64,000 nucleotides of DNA, from assembly GCF_024722015.1 (NCBI RefSeq), contig NZ_JANQBD010000014.1, positions 1-64,000 on the forward strand, read 5' to 3'. The notes beneath the pieces are model-generated. The model saw only the letters and a program-made list of their open reading frames with translations. It was not told the origin of the DNA and searched no databases. Source of the DNA: Paenibacillus radicis (ex Xue et al. 2023). GTDB taxonomy: Bacteria > Bacillota > Bacilli > Paenibacillales > NBRC-103111. Positions 18,070 to 26,863 of the stretch are shown here, piece after piece; within the stretch, counting starts at the first letter, position 1; every line of letters begins with the position of its first letter. The translations under genes were made by a program, and so were the position numbers.

Positions 18070-18996
18070 TTACTGTGCAAGCTTTTGCTCATCTACCAAA
18101 CGATTGGTCAGAGAACCCAGCTTGTCGATTTCAATGGTCACAACATCGCCGTCCTTCAGGTATACCTGTTGAGACTCAGGCAAGCCCAGTACTACACCCT
18201 CAGGAGTACCTGTCAAAATCACATCGCCCGGAACCAAAGTCATGTGCTGGGAAATGTAGCTGACGATTTCATCACAATGGAAAATCATGTCAGATGTATT
18301 GGAATTTTGGCGAACTTCTCCATTAACGATACAACGGATACCCAAGTCGTTCGGATTGCCTACTTCATCTGCTGTTACAAGATAAGGACCTAATGGGCTG
18401 AAGCCGTCGCAGCTTTTGCCAAGCAGCCATTGCTGCGTGCGCAGTTGAAGATCACGAGCTGACAAATCATTAACATTACAATATCCGAATACATGGCTCA
18501 AAGCGTCCTCTTTGGACACATACTTCGCTTTCTTGCCAATAACGATTACAAGCTCCGCCTCATAGTCGACTTTGCTGGATACTTTTACAGGAAGCGGAAC
18601 GTCTGCGCCATGACCGGTTAAAGTGTTATTAAATTTATTAAATAAAATCGGGTATTTCGGAATCGCTGCTCCCGTTTCTTCAGCATGCTTACGGTAGTTA
18701 AGACCTACACAAATGATTTTGTTAGGATGCGTAACGCAAGGTCCAAGAGTCAGATCCGATTCATTTAAAACATAGCCGGATTCAGCACCTGCTGCTGATA
18801 GAGCTTGGTTTACATAGGATTGAAGAGATTCTACGGCTGCTGCTCCGCCATCGATGACTTCATGCACCGTTTGTGCTACGGATTGGCCGGCTGCAGCAGG
18901 AACCTTTTGCAATGCAGCGGAAATATGTACAACGCCTTGTTCGGTTTTAACGCCCAGCTTTTGTTGACCATTTTCGATAAAAGTTAGCAGTTTCAT
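18070..18996 (-). CDS. Fumarylacetoacetate hydrolase family protein, probable diketo-deoxy-sugar-acid hydrolase
   Basis: The 308-residue FAH-fold enzyme has an N-terminal ~70-residue extension and the catalytic domain from residue 85: GLNYRKHAEE, metal ligands in DYEAELVIVIG and the later NDLSARD, KSCDGFSPLGP and LTGTPEGV. Members next to SDRs and sugar-acid dehydratases cleave 2,4-diketo-3-deoxy-L-fuconate or -rhamnonate to pyruvate and L-lactate. That assignment is from context. ATG 18996 with GGAGG ten bases before is preferred over ATG 19005, which is one base from GGAGGA. Confidence 0.88.
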   Translation of the reverse strand: MKLLTFIENGQQKLGVKTEQGVVHISAALQKVPAAAGQSVAQTVHEVIDGGAAAVESLQSYVNQALSAAGAESGYVLNESDLTLGPCVTHPNKIICVGLNYRKHAEETGAAIPKYPILFNKFNNTLTGHGADVPLPVKVSSKVDYEAELVIVIGKKAKYVSKEDALSHVFGYCNVNDLSARDLQLRTQQWLLGKSCDGFSPLGPYLVTADEVGNPNDLGIRCIVNGEVRQNSNTSDMIFHCDEIVSYISQHMTLVPGDVILTGTPEGVVLGLPESQQVYLKDGDVVTIEIDKLGSLTNRLVDEQKLAQ

Positions 18997-19031
18997 CCTC
19001 TTCATTCCTCCATTAGTTAAATAATTAAATT

Positions 19032-19805
19032 CTAAGAATCCTTGCCAAAAACTACACCACCATCAATGTACAACGGAGAGCCCATCATGAAACGCGATTC
19101 GTCTGAAGCCAAGAACAAGGCCGCTTTAGCAACATCCTCAGGTCTGCCCAGATCGCCGCTTAATTGACGTTTCTTCAACCCTGCGATAGCTTCCTCAGGA
19201 TCATCATACGAGGTGCGCAAATAATTTTCTACAAAAGGGGTTAAGATGGTTCCAGGCAGCAGCGCATTGACACGAATTTGGTAAGGTGCATAATCAACCT
19301 GCATCGATTTGGTCAAAGCAAGCACAGCGCCCTTGGTTGCCGAATAAGAAGCGCGGCGAGCCAAGCCGATCTCAGCAATACATGAGGACATATTAATGAC
19401 AGAGCCTTCACGGCGTTCCATCATATGAGGAATCACATACTTGCTTGGCAAGTACACACCTCGGATATTGATGTTAATAACACGGTCCCATGCATCAGGC
19501 TCCACCTCATGGATCGCACCTACACCGCTAACGCCTGCGTTATTGAACAGTACGTCGATACGGCCATAAGCTGCGATCACTTGATCAACCATCGCCTTGA
19601 CGGATTCGGGATCCGTAACATCGGCTTGGATAAAGATAGCATTGCCGCCAGCCTGTTTGATTAGCTCAACCGTCTCCCGGCCTTTTTCCTCCATTAAATC
19701 ATTGACGATAACTGTAGCGCCTTCCTTTGCGAACAAAAGGGCTGAGCTCTGTCCGATTCCCGAGCCTGAGCCAGTAATTAAAGTGATTTTATCCTGCAAT
19801 CTCAT
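19032..19805 (-). CDS. SDR-family dehydrogenase, probable 2-keto-3-deoxy-sugar-acid dehydrogenase
   Basis: The 257-residue classical SDR has TGSGSGIG at residues 12-19, NNAG, Ser in MSSC, YSATKGA with the catalytic Tyr and Lys, and the C-terminal SPLYIDGG. The start MRLQDKITLITG at 19805 has AAGGA nine bases before it; a longer reading to 19913 runs back into the IclR gene's 3' end and adds unrelated residues. Its position directly before the FAH hydrolase is that of the C4 dehydrogenase in L-fucose/L-rhamnose diketo-hydrolase pathways. Confidence 0.88.
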   Translation of the reverse strand: MRLQDKITLITGSGSGIGQSSALLFAKEGATVIVNDLMEEKGRETVELIKQAGGNAIFIQADVTDPESVKAMVDQVIAAYGRIDVLFNNAGVSGVGAIHEVEPDAWDRVININIRGVYLPSKYVIPHMMERREGSVINMSSCIAEIGLARRASYSATKGAVLALTKSMQVDYAPYQIRVNALLPGTILTPFVENYLRTSYDDPEEAIAGLKKRQLSGDLGRPEDVAKAALFLASDESRFMMGSPLYIDGGVVFGKDS

Positions 19806-19833
19806 AACTGCACATCCTTCATAATAGATTGAA

Positions 19834-20589
19834 TTATGACGTACTCTGCGATAATCTTGCTGCCAATGCACATATCTCACGTTGTGCCAGCTCTCGTTTC
19901 TGTTCCCACTCATGCTGGAACATGGAGCAGCTTATCGCAGCGATTGCCTTCCCTTCAGCATCATGCACAGGCGCTGCGACACAGCAAAAGCCCATGACCG
20001 CTTCTTGCAGGTCAAAAGCATAACCATCCGCGCGTACAATTTCCAGCTGAGTCAATAATTCGCTGCGCCGATTTATCGTATGCGCCGTCGGGCAAGGCTC
20101 CAGCTGCTCTTGCGGAAACAACTGCTCCAGCGTTGACATATCCAACGATGCGAGCATCGCTTTACCCAGCGCTGTAACATGCGCCGGCAGCTTCATGCCC
20201 GGCTCCGAGGCCAAGCGTACGGGAGACGGCATCTCCTCCTTGGCTAAATAAAGCACCTCGTGCTGCTCCAGCTTAGCCAGTTGGATCGTCTCTTGAATCG
20301 TGTGCTTCGTCACAGCAGCTTCCTTGCGGAAACGATCAATCAAGCTGAACTGCTTGAAAAAAGCGTTTCCAATGAATCCCAGCTTAGCTCCTAACGAGTA
20401 AGTGCCTTCCGACTCCCGCACTACCCACTCCAAAGTCTCCATGGTGTTCAACAAAGAGAACATCGAGCTTTTGTTAATGCCGAGATTGTTCGATAAATCA
20501 ATAAGTCTAAGCTTCGAAGGCTGTTCCGAGATCATCTGCAGTACATCGTTGGCCTTTTCCAAAGCCGGAACCCAATATTTCTTTTCCAT
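19834..20589 (-). CDS. IclR-family transcriptional regulator
   Basis: The 251-residue protein has an N-terminal winged helix (residues 6-68: ALEKANDVLQMI, LRLIDLSNNLGINKSSMFSLL) and a C-terminal effector domain (75-250) with the family's LPAHVTALGKAMLA and VMGFCCVAAPVHD. RBS GGGAGG precedes ATG 20589. It is the first gene of the catabolic half of the operon and is followed at 28 bp by an SDR. A GGTTTA-N6-TAAACC palindrome 30 bp upstream is a likely binding site. The effector is probably a pathway intermediate (inference). Confidence 0.92.
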   Translation of the reverse strand: MEKKYWVPALEKANDVLQMISEQPSKLRLIDLSNNLGINKSSMFSLLNTMETLEWVVRESEGTYSLGAKLGFIGNAFFKQFSLIDRFRKEAAVTKHTIQETIQLAKLEQHEVLYLAKEEMPSPVRLASEPGMKLPAHVTALGKAMLASLDMSTLEQLFPQEQLEPCPTAHTINRRSELLTQLEIVRADGYAFDLQEAVMGFCCVAAPVHDAEGKAIAAISCSMFQHEWEQKRELAQREICALAARLSQSTS

Positions 20590-20618
20590 TGCGTCCTCCC
20601 AAGCTGAAAGACAATTAC

Positions 20619-20636
20619 GGTTTACTATAATAAACC
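20619..20636. promoter_or_regulatory. Candidate IclR operator GGTTTACTATAATAAACC
   Basis: This inverted repeat (GGTTTA, six-base spacer, TAAACC) lies 30 bp upstream of the IclR start. It overlaps AT-rich sequence that could serve as a -10 region. Position and symmetry fit autoregulation; no second copy was located. Confidence 0.5.
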
Positions 20637-20756
20637 TTAGTTTTGTATAATCTACAACTAGATCGTACCACCGATAAAAAACGGTGTCAACTGGTTTTAG
20701 CCTTTTTCAAACAACATTGTTTTCAATCATTCTAATCATCATTAAATCAGCAAAAC

Positions 20757-20798
20757 GAGCACCCCCTCCACCTGTTCAGTGGTCTGAAGTGCCCCTCT
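20757..20798 (-). terminator. Possible terminator after the enolase-superfamily gene
   Basis: CCACCTGTTCAGTGG can fold into a small hairpin nested in an imperfect GAGCACC...GTGC pairing, 44 bp beyond the stop at 20842. On the minus strand it is followed by a weak CGTTTTGC. It may separate the transport part from the IclR-led part of the locus. Confidence 0.45.
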
Positions 20799-20841
20799 CA
20801 ATAAATCCGTTATCCTATTAAATTGTTATCCCGATTTCACC

Positions 20842-21933
20842 TTATTTGACTACATGCAGTACACTTTCCATCTTCTCTTCATCCAAATCTATTCCAAGTC
20901 CAGGTCCATCCGGAACGTGAATGAAACCATCCTCGATGACAAATTGCTGAGTTAAAAATTGCTCTCTGATGCTTTCTTTCTCAATGGAATATTCATAATA
21001 GCTGGTACATTCCGGTGTGCTCGAGGCCAAATGGAGGGCAGCGGCAAAGCCCACGCCACGGGTTGTATTATGCGGTACATAATGAATATTAAACGCACGG
21101 CATAACGTAGCAGCCCGCTTCGCGCTCAATATCCCACCGCATTTGATCGGATCAGCGGCATACAGATGGCATGCGCCTTTGGCAATGAAATCGCGGAAGG
21201 TGAAAATATTCCAGTCCTGCTCGCCAACATGGATCGGAACGGGCAGCGTGCTGCACAGCCGCACATAGGTATCCACATCGTAATAAGGGCATGGCTCTTC
21301 ATAATGATGAATATCATACTGCTTGATCTTATCAAAGAGCTGAACAGCTTGAATGTACGTGTAGGAGCTGTTGCCATCAACCATCAGCTTGCAATCGGGT
21401 CCAATTTCCTCTCTGACCCTCCGCACTTTCTCGGCATCTTCATTCAGATCAACCGGCAGACCCGTGCCGAACCGCGGACCTACCTTGATTTTAACAGCCT
21501 TAAACTGAAATCTGTCCAATCCTTCACGCAGCTTGCCTGTCTCCTGATCGTTACTCAGATCTCTGCTCATGCTTGAGCCGTATAAAGGAATCGTTGCTCT
21601 ATACTTCCCGCCGAGCAGATTATACAAGGGCTGGCCCAGAAATTTGGCTTTTGCATCCCATAATGCAATCTCTACACCGCTATAGGCTGCTGCCAGCAAT
21701 TGTCCGGATATTTTATAATGCTTTCTCATAATCTTTTCTTCAATTCTTTCGATATCAAAAGGGTCCATTCCAATCAGCTGCGGCTTAATAACGCTCTCGA
21801 TGATTTGCAAGACCGAGTCGACCTGCATGGGACTGCATTCGCCATACCCTGTAATCCCTTCGTCCGTCTCCACTTTTACGTAGAACATTCTTTGTTCAAT
21901 CCCCACATAGGAAACTACATTAGTGACCTTCAT
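20842..21933 (-). CDS. Enolase-superfamily sugar-acid dehydratase, mandelate racemase subgroup
   Basis: The 363-residue protein has an N-terminal capping domain (1-125) and a barrel with the subgroup's catalytic set: KIK in FKAVKIKVG (KxK), metal ligands in MVDGNSS, HYEEP and VGEQD, then ADPIKCGGI and PHNTTRG carrying the Asp-His dyad. This is the pattern of acid-sugar dehydratases such as rhamnonate, galactonate or gluconate dehydratase. ATG 21933 follows GGAGGA at seven bases; a start 21 bases upstream lacks a site. It is the second potential dehydratase in the locus beside UxaA, so two sugar acids, or one acid and its epimer, may be handled. Confidence 0.9.
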   Translation of the reverse strand: MKVTNVVSYVGIEQRMFYVKVETDEGITGYGECSPMQVDSVLQIIESVIKPQLIGMDPFDIERIEEKIMRKHYKISGQLLAAAYSGVEIALWDAKAKFLGQPLYNLLGGKYRATIPLYGSSMSRDLSNDQETGKLREGLDRFQFKAVKIKVGPRFGTGLPVDLNEDAEKVRRVREEIGPDCKLMVDGNSSYTYIQAVQLFDKIKQYDIHHYEEPCPYYDVDTYVRLCSTLPVPIHVGEQDWNIFTFRDFIAKGACHLYAADPIKCGGILSAKRAATLCRAFNIHYVPHNTTRGVGFAAALHLASSTPECTSYYEYSIEKESIREQFLTQQFVIEDGFIHVPDGPGLGIDLDEEKMESVLHVVK

Positions 21934-21983
21934 TCCTCGCTCCTCCAGACCCATATCAGCACTTGGTTAAACAGCTGCAATGG

Positions 21984-23522
21984 TTACTTTTTATTGGGAT
22001 CTTTCGCATATTCCTGACTGAGCTCCTCAATCACCTTATCTCCGCCAGCTTTAGTCCACTTATCCAATACATCCTTCCAGCCCTTCTCGTCCAGCTCGCC
22101 CATGATGTATTTAACGCGGCCATCTGTAATAATTTTGTTTAATTCGGACCCTTTGCTGACCAAGGTAGGGGTAATGTAAGCAGCTGCGGGGTTGATCACA
22201 AGGTTTTTCTCTACAGCCTTTTTGGCAGCTTTATATTTAGTCGTATATTTGTCGAATTCTCCTGGCATCGCACGCGACCCATCCGCTACCTGTAAAGCCT
22301 GTTGGAGATGGATGACCTCCGAAGCATATTTCGTATCCTGCTCCGGCGTGCGCTTCGCCTTACCGTTATCTACCGAATAATGAACACCCTGAATGCCCCA
22401 TTCAAAAATATTTTGACCGGTCTCATCAGACAGCTTATCGAAATAAGCCAAAATTTTACGAAGCTCAGCCTCTGTTTTCACACTTTGCTTTGGAATCAGG
22501 AATGCCCCGGACCAGCCATTATCCATAAGCACCTTAGTCCCCTTCGGACCATTCAATGTACTCGAAACATCCAGCTCCGCTTTAGGGTTAATTTTGAACA
22601 ACTCGGAATGTCTTGTAATAAAGTCGGGATCACCCAAGCGAAGGCCGTACAAACCTTTGTTAACATTATCAATATTTTTCACTCTCGTTGTAATGGCAAA
22701 GTCAAGATTGATCAGCTTCTCCTGATAAAGCTTGCGATAAAAATTCATAGTATCCATGTATTCCTTGCTGAATGCGGTTGGAATCAGCTTACCGTCCTTA
22801 ATATCATACTCATTCCCGCCGCCATATGCCGCCATAATAAACTTGAAGCCGCGAATCGACATTTCCTCGCCCATACCTAAAGTATCATTTTTACCGTTTT
22901 TATCCGGATCGTTCAAGGTATAAGCTTTGATAACATTGTAAAGCTCATCAACTGTAGTTGGCGGCTTTAAGCCTAAGGCATCCAGCCAGTCCGTCCGGTA
23001 AATCATCCCGTCTCCTACCAGGGATCTGCTTCGGAACATATAATAATTTTTACCATCAACGGCCGTGTTCCTCAGAACATCCTTATTCATCGCTCTTTCC
23101 AGATTCGGATAATCCTTCAGATACGATCCAATTTCCCAGAAGTGGCCCGCACGAATCGCATTGATGATAGGCATTGGCTTATTATTGACCAGGATCACCA
23201 TAGGAAGCCCGCCCGAGGCGACTGTTGCATTCAGTTTCTCATCATAGGTGGAGCCCGGTACCCATTGAATTTCCAGCTTCGTGTTGGTATGCTTCTCAAT
23301 TGCTTTAATGATCGGATCATCAGGGCGTGGCGGCTCGGCCAATACACTCTGGTTCATCATCGTAATGCGAAAGGGTTCATTACTCGTTGCCGTCGGCTGC
23401 TTGTCTCCTTGAGGAGCCGTACTTCCACTACTTCCTGCGCTGCAGCCAATAACGCTTACACTGAAGGCTGCAACTAAGCTTATTAACGATAGATTGCGCA
23501 ATTGATTTTTAGATTTCAACAT
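21984..23522 (-). CDS. ABC sugar-transporter solute-binding lipoprotein, LplA/YtcQ type
   Basis: The 512-residue lipoprotein has a signal peptide with lipobox VIGC at about residues 24-27, a Ser/Gly/Gln-rich tether, then a cluster B binding-protein fold. It is the large variety typical of Paenibacillus, with DPDKNGKNDTLG forming a calcium-binding-like loop near residue 205. RBS AAGGGGTG precedes ATG 23522. It pairs with the two permeases upstream. The ATPase is absent, as usual for this class, which borrows a shared MsmX-type ATPase. The ligand is probably an oligosaccharide. Confidence 0.92.
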   Translation of the reverse strand: MLKSKNQLRNLSLISLVAAFSVSVIGCSAGSSGSTAPQGDKQPTATSNEPFRITMMNQSVLAEPPRPDDPIIKAIEKHTNTKLEIQWVPGSTYDEKLNATVASGGLPMVILVNNKPMPIINAIRAGHFWEIGSYLKDYPNLERAMNKDVLRNTAVDGKNYYMFRSRSLVGDGMIYRTDWLDALGLKPPTTVDELYNVIKAYTLNDPDKNGKNDTLGMGEEMSIRGFKFIMAAYGGGNEYDIKDGKLIPTAFSKEYMDTMNFYRKLYQEKLINLDFAITTRVKNIDNVNKGLYGLRLGDPDFITRHSELFKINPKAELDVSSTLNGPKGTKVLMDNGWSGAFLIPKQSVKTEAELRKILAYFDKLSDETGQNIFEWGIQGVHYSVDNGKAKRTPEQDTKYASEVIHLQQALQVADGSRAMPGEFDKYTTKYKAAKKAVEKNLVINPAAAYITPTLVSKGSELNKIITDGRVKYIMGELDEKGWKDVLDKWTKAGGDKVIEELSQEYAKDPNKK

Positions 23523-23587
23523 ACTTGATCACCCCTTAGTTGATTTATTAAAACTGCGATCTCTATAAGGCCAGCCCCTGCTCCAGC

Positions 23588-24499
23588 TTAAACCGAAATG
23601 CCATCACGGCCTTTTTTACCAATATCCAGCTTGTCTCTAAGTGCTTCTTCTTCCAAATTGCCGGAGAAAAACTGGCTCGCATTATAAATATAATGAAACC
23701 CGGTCTTGATCGCGATAGCATAATGGCTTCTAGGCTCTGTATCAAGAACTGCCGCCAATTCCTGCTGTGACACCTCAGCACCATTCCGGAGAGCTGCTGT
23801 CAGCTGCAAAATCGGCTCATTCCGATCATAAAAATTCGGTTCAACAACAAATCTTTTGACTTTAGCAGGGTCAGGAGTCACTATCGCATTGGCATAACGG
23901 TCCATATGAATAATTTGCTCCTGATGACGCGCGTACAGCTTATCCATCCAGCCTTCGATATTTTCGGTATCCGGAATAAAGGTGTGCATTTCAATTAGCG
24001 CTCTTTGATGCAGAATCCGATAAAAATCCGTCAATGCGGTTATGTTAAATTCGGCGGCAATCGGCAAGCTCTCTATCCCTTTCTCGAAGCTCGCCATTTC
24101 AAAATGAAACGGAGTATTGTGCCTCTTGGCATAGAGCTCGCTAAAAATGAAGGCATCATGATAAATACTGCAATCGGTCGGAAATTCCGTAGATTCCGGT
24201 TCATGCTCTCTGAATACCGGCTTCATCTGCCGGTCCGCTGCTCTGTGAGAGAGCCATCCCAATATAAAAACCAGCTTGTAATCCAATCGGTCCTCAGCTG
24301 TTCTCGTTTCCCACCTCGACCGGTAATCCTTCAACAAATTTACAGTGAACTTATCGCCAGACCGTGTCACACTCCCGAATTGAGCAAACTGTGGAAATTT
24401 TTTACCAACCTCCTTGAATGAAGCGTGGATATTTTCCGACGCATACATAAGATTAAAGCAATCCTCCAGCACCGCTGTATGTGTTACGTGTTCTGACAA
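23588..24499 (-). CDS. Uncharacterised helical protein in the transporter operon, zinc-phospholipase-C-like features
   Basis: The ~303-residue protein is not firmly recognised. It is rich in helix and His/Asp: EHVTHTAVLEDC at the N-terminus, GWLSHRAADRQMKP near residue 93, YHDAFIFSELYAKRHN near 130 and HYAIAIKTGFHYIYNA near 268. The spacing of HxxxD-type pairs recalls the all-helical zinc-dependent phospholipase C fold, which is weak evidence. It has no signal peptide. TTG 24499 is chosen because GAGGAG lies eight bases before it; a GTG at 24508 would abut that site. It lies between permease and binding-protein genes, so a role linked to the transported substrate is likely. Confidence 0.65.
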   Translation of the reverse strand: MSEHVTHTAVLEDCFNLMYASENIHASFKEVGKKFPQFAQFGSVTRSGDKFTVNLLKDYRSRWETRTAEDRLDYKLVFILGWLSHRAADRQMKPVFREHEPESTEFPTDCSIYHDAFIFSELYAKRHNTPFHFEMASFEKGIESLPIAAEFNITALTDFYRILHQRALIEMHTFIPDTENIEGWMDKLYARHQEQIIHMDRYANAIVTPDPAKVKRFVVEPNFYDRNEPILQLTAALRNGAEVSQQELAAVLDTEPRSHYAIAIKTGFHYIYNASQFFSGNLEEEALRDKLDIGKKGRDGISV

Positions 24500-24651
24500 T
24501 GAAATCACTCCTCTGATTCATTTTTGTATTTCGACCGCTGGTTAAGCTTCCTTCCAAATTCTAGGGCGACCGGACTCTCACCATTGAGCTGGCTGCTTTC
24601 ATCTCTCATCACCTTCGTCTATGAATTAAATGTGAGCTTGCTTGGTGTATG

Positions 24652-25533
24652 CTAGCCTTTTACGGAACCTATCATTGCCCCCTTGGCAAAATGCTTCTGA
24701 AGAAACGGATACACACAAAGAATAGGGAGCGTGGAAATAACGATGACGGCCATCTTGATGATTTGAGCAGGAGGAACGATATAATTTTGATCAAATGCGG
24801 TGGAATCTCCAATTCCTCCTTGCGCTAATATAACGATTTGCCGCAGCCATACCTGTACAGGCCACATGCCGTTATCATTGATATAAAGCACTGCCGAAAA
24901 GAAGGAATTCCAGTGTCCAACTGCATAGAACAAAGAGAACGTAGCAATCGCCGGCAAAGAAAGTGGAATGACAATCTGCCACAGTATCCGCAAATCGTTA
25001 CAGCCGTCTATTTTAGCCGCTTCCTCCATGCCCTCGGGCATCTGTTGAAAAAAGTTTTTCAAGACGATTAAATTAAAAGCGCTTATCGCTCCCGGCAATA
25101 ATAGCGCCCAATAGCTGTCCAGAAGACCTAAGGTTTTGACAACCAGGAAGGTCGGGATCATCCCCCCGCTGAAAAGCATCGAGAAAATAACCATCAGCAT
25201 GAGCGGCTTCCGCCCGTCCAAATCCTTTCTGGACAACGGATAGGCCATAAGGCAGGTGAATAACAGATTAATCAATGTCCCGGCTATCGTTATGAAAACC
25301 GTCACACACAGACTTTTCAAAATCACATTCGAAGAGAAAATATACCGATAGCCCTCCAAAGAGAATTGAGTTGGAAACAGGACGAATTTCTTCATGATCA
25401 TTTCTTCCGGGGCCGTTAAGGAACCGGCTAATACATAAATAAAAGGCAGGATCGTAGCTAAAGCAAATAAGGATAAAAAAACATAATTAAACGCATCAAA
25501 CAACCTGCTGCCCCACGAGCGGTCTTCTACCAT
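24652..25533 (-). CDS. ABC sugar-transporter permease, LplC/YtcP type
   Basis: The 293-residue inner-membrane permease has six predicted helices and the EAA loop EEAAKIDGCNDLRILWQIVIPLS (split here as EEAAKIDGCND and LWQIVIPLS) that contacts the ATPase. It ends AKGAMIGSVKG as other LplC/YtcP members do. ATG 25533 with AAAGGTG nine bases before is preferred over GTG 25545. It lies 56 bp after the partner permease gene and is followed by the uncharacterised gene. Confidence 0.93.
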   Translation of the reverse strand: MVEDRSWGSRLFDAFNYVFLSLFALATILPFIYVLAGSLTAPEEMIMKKFVLFPTQFSLEGYRYIFSSNVILKSLCVTVFITIAGTLINLLFTCLMAYPLSRKDLDGRKPLMLMVIFSMLFSGGMIPTFLVVKTLGLLDSYWALLLPGAISAFNLIVLKNFFQQMPEGMEEAAKIDGCNDLRILWQIVIPLSLPAIATFSLFYAVGHWNSFFSAVLYINDNGMWPVQVWLRQIVILAQGGIGDSTAFDQNYIVPPAQIIKMAVIVISTLPILCVYPFLQKHFAKGAMIGSVKG

Positions 25534-25589
25534 CAGCCTGCACACCTTTCTTTCTTTTTGTATAATCTCCTATTGACTGACGAGCGGGC

Positions 25590-26540
25590 TTAGTAGATTC
25601 CCTCTTCACCGGCTTTTTTTGCCAAGAAATTAGCGAGCAGCACTAAAATTATGCCAACTATAGATTTGAACAAGTTAACAGCCGTCGCATAGCTGAAATC
25701 GCCGCCTTCAATTCCTTTTCTATATACATAGGTATCGAATACTTCCCCAACCTCCGTATTCATCGGATTCAGCATAAGAAAAATTTGTTCAAAGCCCGAG
25801 TCCAGAAAGTTGCCTAATCTTAGTATTAACAGAATGACGATCGTGCTTTTAATCGCCGGAAGTGTCACATGCAGAAGCTGATGCCAACGATTAGCCCCGT
25901 CAATTCGCGCAGCTTCATATTGTTGAGGATCTACGCCTGCTAAGGCAGCAAAAAACAGGATTGTCCCCCATCCGGTTTCCTTCCAGATAACCTCGCTGAT
26001 GATCATGCTTCTAAACCATTCCTTACTTAGCAGGAAATTGATTTTATCTCCGCCAAAATAGACAAGCATATTGTTCACAATTCCGTCTTCTGTAGTAAAC
26101 AAGATGTAGGCAATCCCTACTACAACTACCCAGGATATAAAGTGGGGAATATAAATCAGAGTCTGAATGAACCTTTTGAACAATTCCTTGCGCATTTCGT
26201 TCAACAACAGAGCAATCATGATGGGCAATGGAAAAAAGAAGAACAGGTTGTACACAGCCAAAATAATGGTGTTCTTAAAAATTTGAATGGTAGACTCATT
26301 GTCAAAAATCGTTTGAAAATGCTTCATGCCAACCCAGCTGCTATCCCAAAAGCCTGAAAAAGGCGAATAATCCTGAAAAGCAATTAACACACCCCACATG
26401 GGCAAATATTTAAAAAGAATGAAATATAGGACGCCTGGAAAAAGCATGAAGTACAACCACCGATTTTTGATGACCCTTTTTATCCATGGCGTGCGTAAAG
26501 TTCGGGCTTGGCTCAACCCTTTGGTTAAACTAATATTCAA
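25590..26540 (-). CDS. ABC sugar-transporter permease, LplB/YtcP partner type
   Basis: The 316-residue permease has a cytoplasmic N-terminus of about 28 residues, then six helices, beginning with WLYFMLFPGVLYFILFKYLP. The family's FQDYSPFSGF extracytoplasmic region and EAA loop YEAARIDGANRWHQ are present. It is the first gene of the minus-strand operon and is divergent from the sensor regulator at 26864. It forms a heterodimer with the 24652 product (established for the class). Confidence 0.93.
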   Translation of the reverse strand: MNISLTKGLSQARTLRTPWIKRVIKNRWLYFMLFPGVLYFILFKYLPMWGVLIAFQDYSPFSGFWDSSWVGMKHFQTIFDNESTIQIFKNTIILAVYNLFFFFPLPIMIALLLNEMRKELFKRFIQTLIYIPHFISWVVVVGIAYILFTTEDGIVNNMLVYFGGDKINFLLSKEWFRSMIISEVIWKETGWGTILFFAALAGVDPQQYEAARIDGANRWHQLLHVTLPAIKSTIVILLILRLGNFLDSGFEQIFLMLNPMNTEVGEVFDTYVYRKGIEGGDFSYATAVNLFKSIVGIILVLLANFLAKKAGEEGIY

Positions 26541-26863
26541 GACAAGACCCCTCCTGTTCTGTTCTATTGTGTAGATTTCTATTCGGCTTCGGCGGTTCGA
26601 ATCGGTTTATAAACTGACCTTAACATGAGCGTGAATGACTTGATAGAATCATTAGAGAACCTTTTAAAAACCCTTACACAAGCAGCCATGCAGCCTTGAA
26701 ATAATCCATAGCATGTCAGCGCATAATCCTTAAAGAGACAAATACTTATCTATTACAAGACCAATTAATCCTTAGGTGACATCATTAAATTCTTTATTAA
26801 AAAAGCAAGTATGCATATAATAAAGTAAGCGCATTCAAATCAATCAGAAAATAGGGGTGCCCC
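26541..26863. other. Divergent promoter region between permease operon and sensor regulator
   Basis: This 323-bp AT-rich gap lies between divergent starts at 26540 and 26864. It should contain both promoters and the binding site of the AraC-type regulator. TATAATAAAGTAAG around 26817-26830 could be a -10 for the regulator. No clear palindrome or riboswitch was recognised. Confidence 0.5.
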
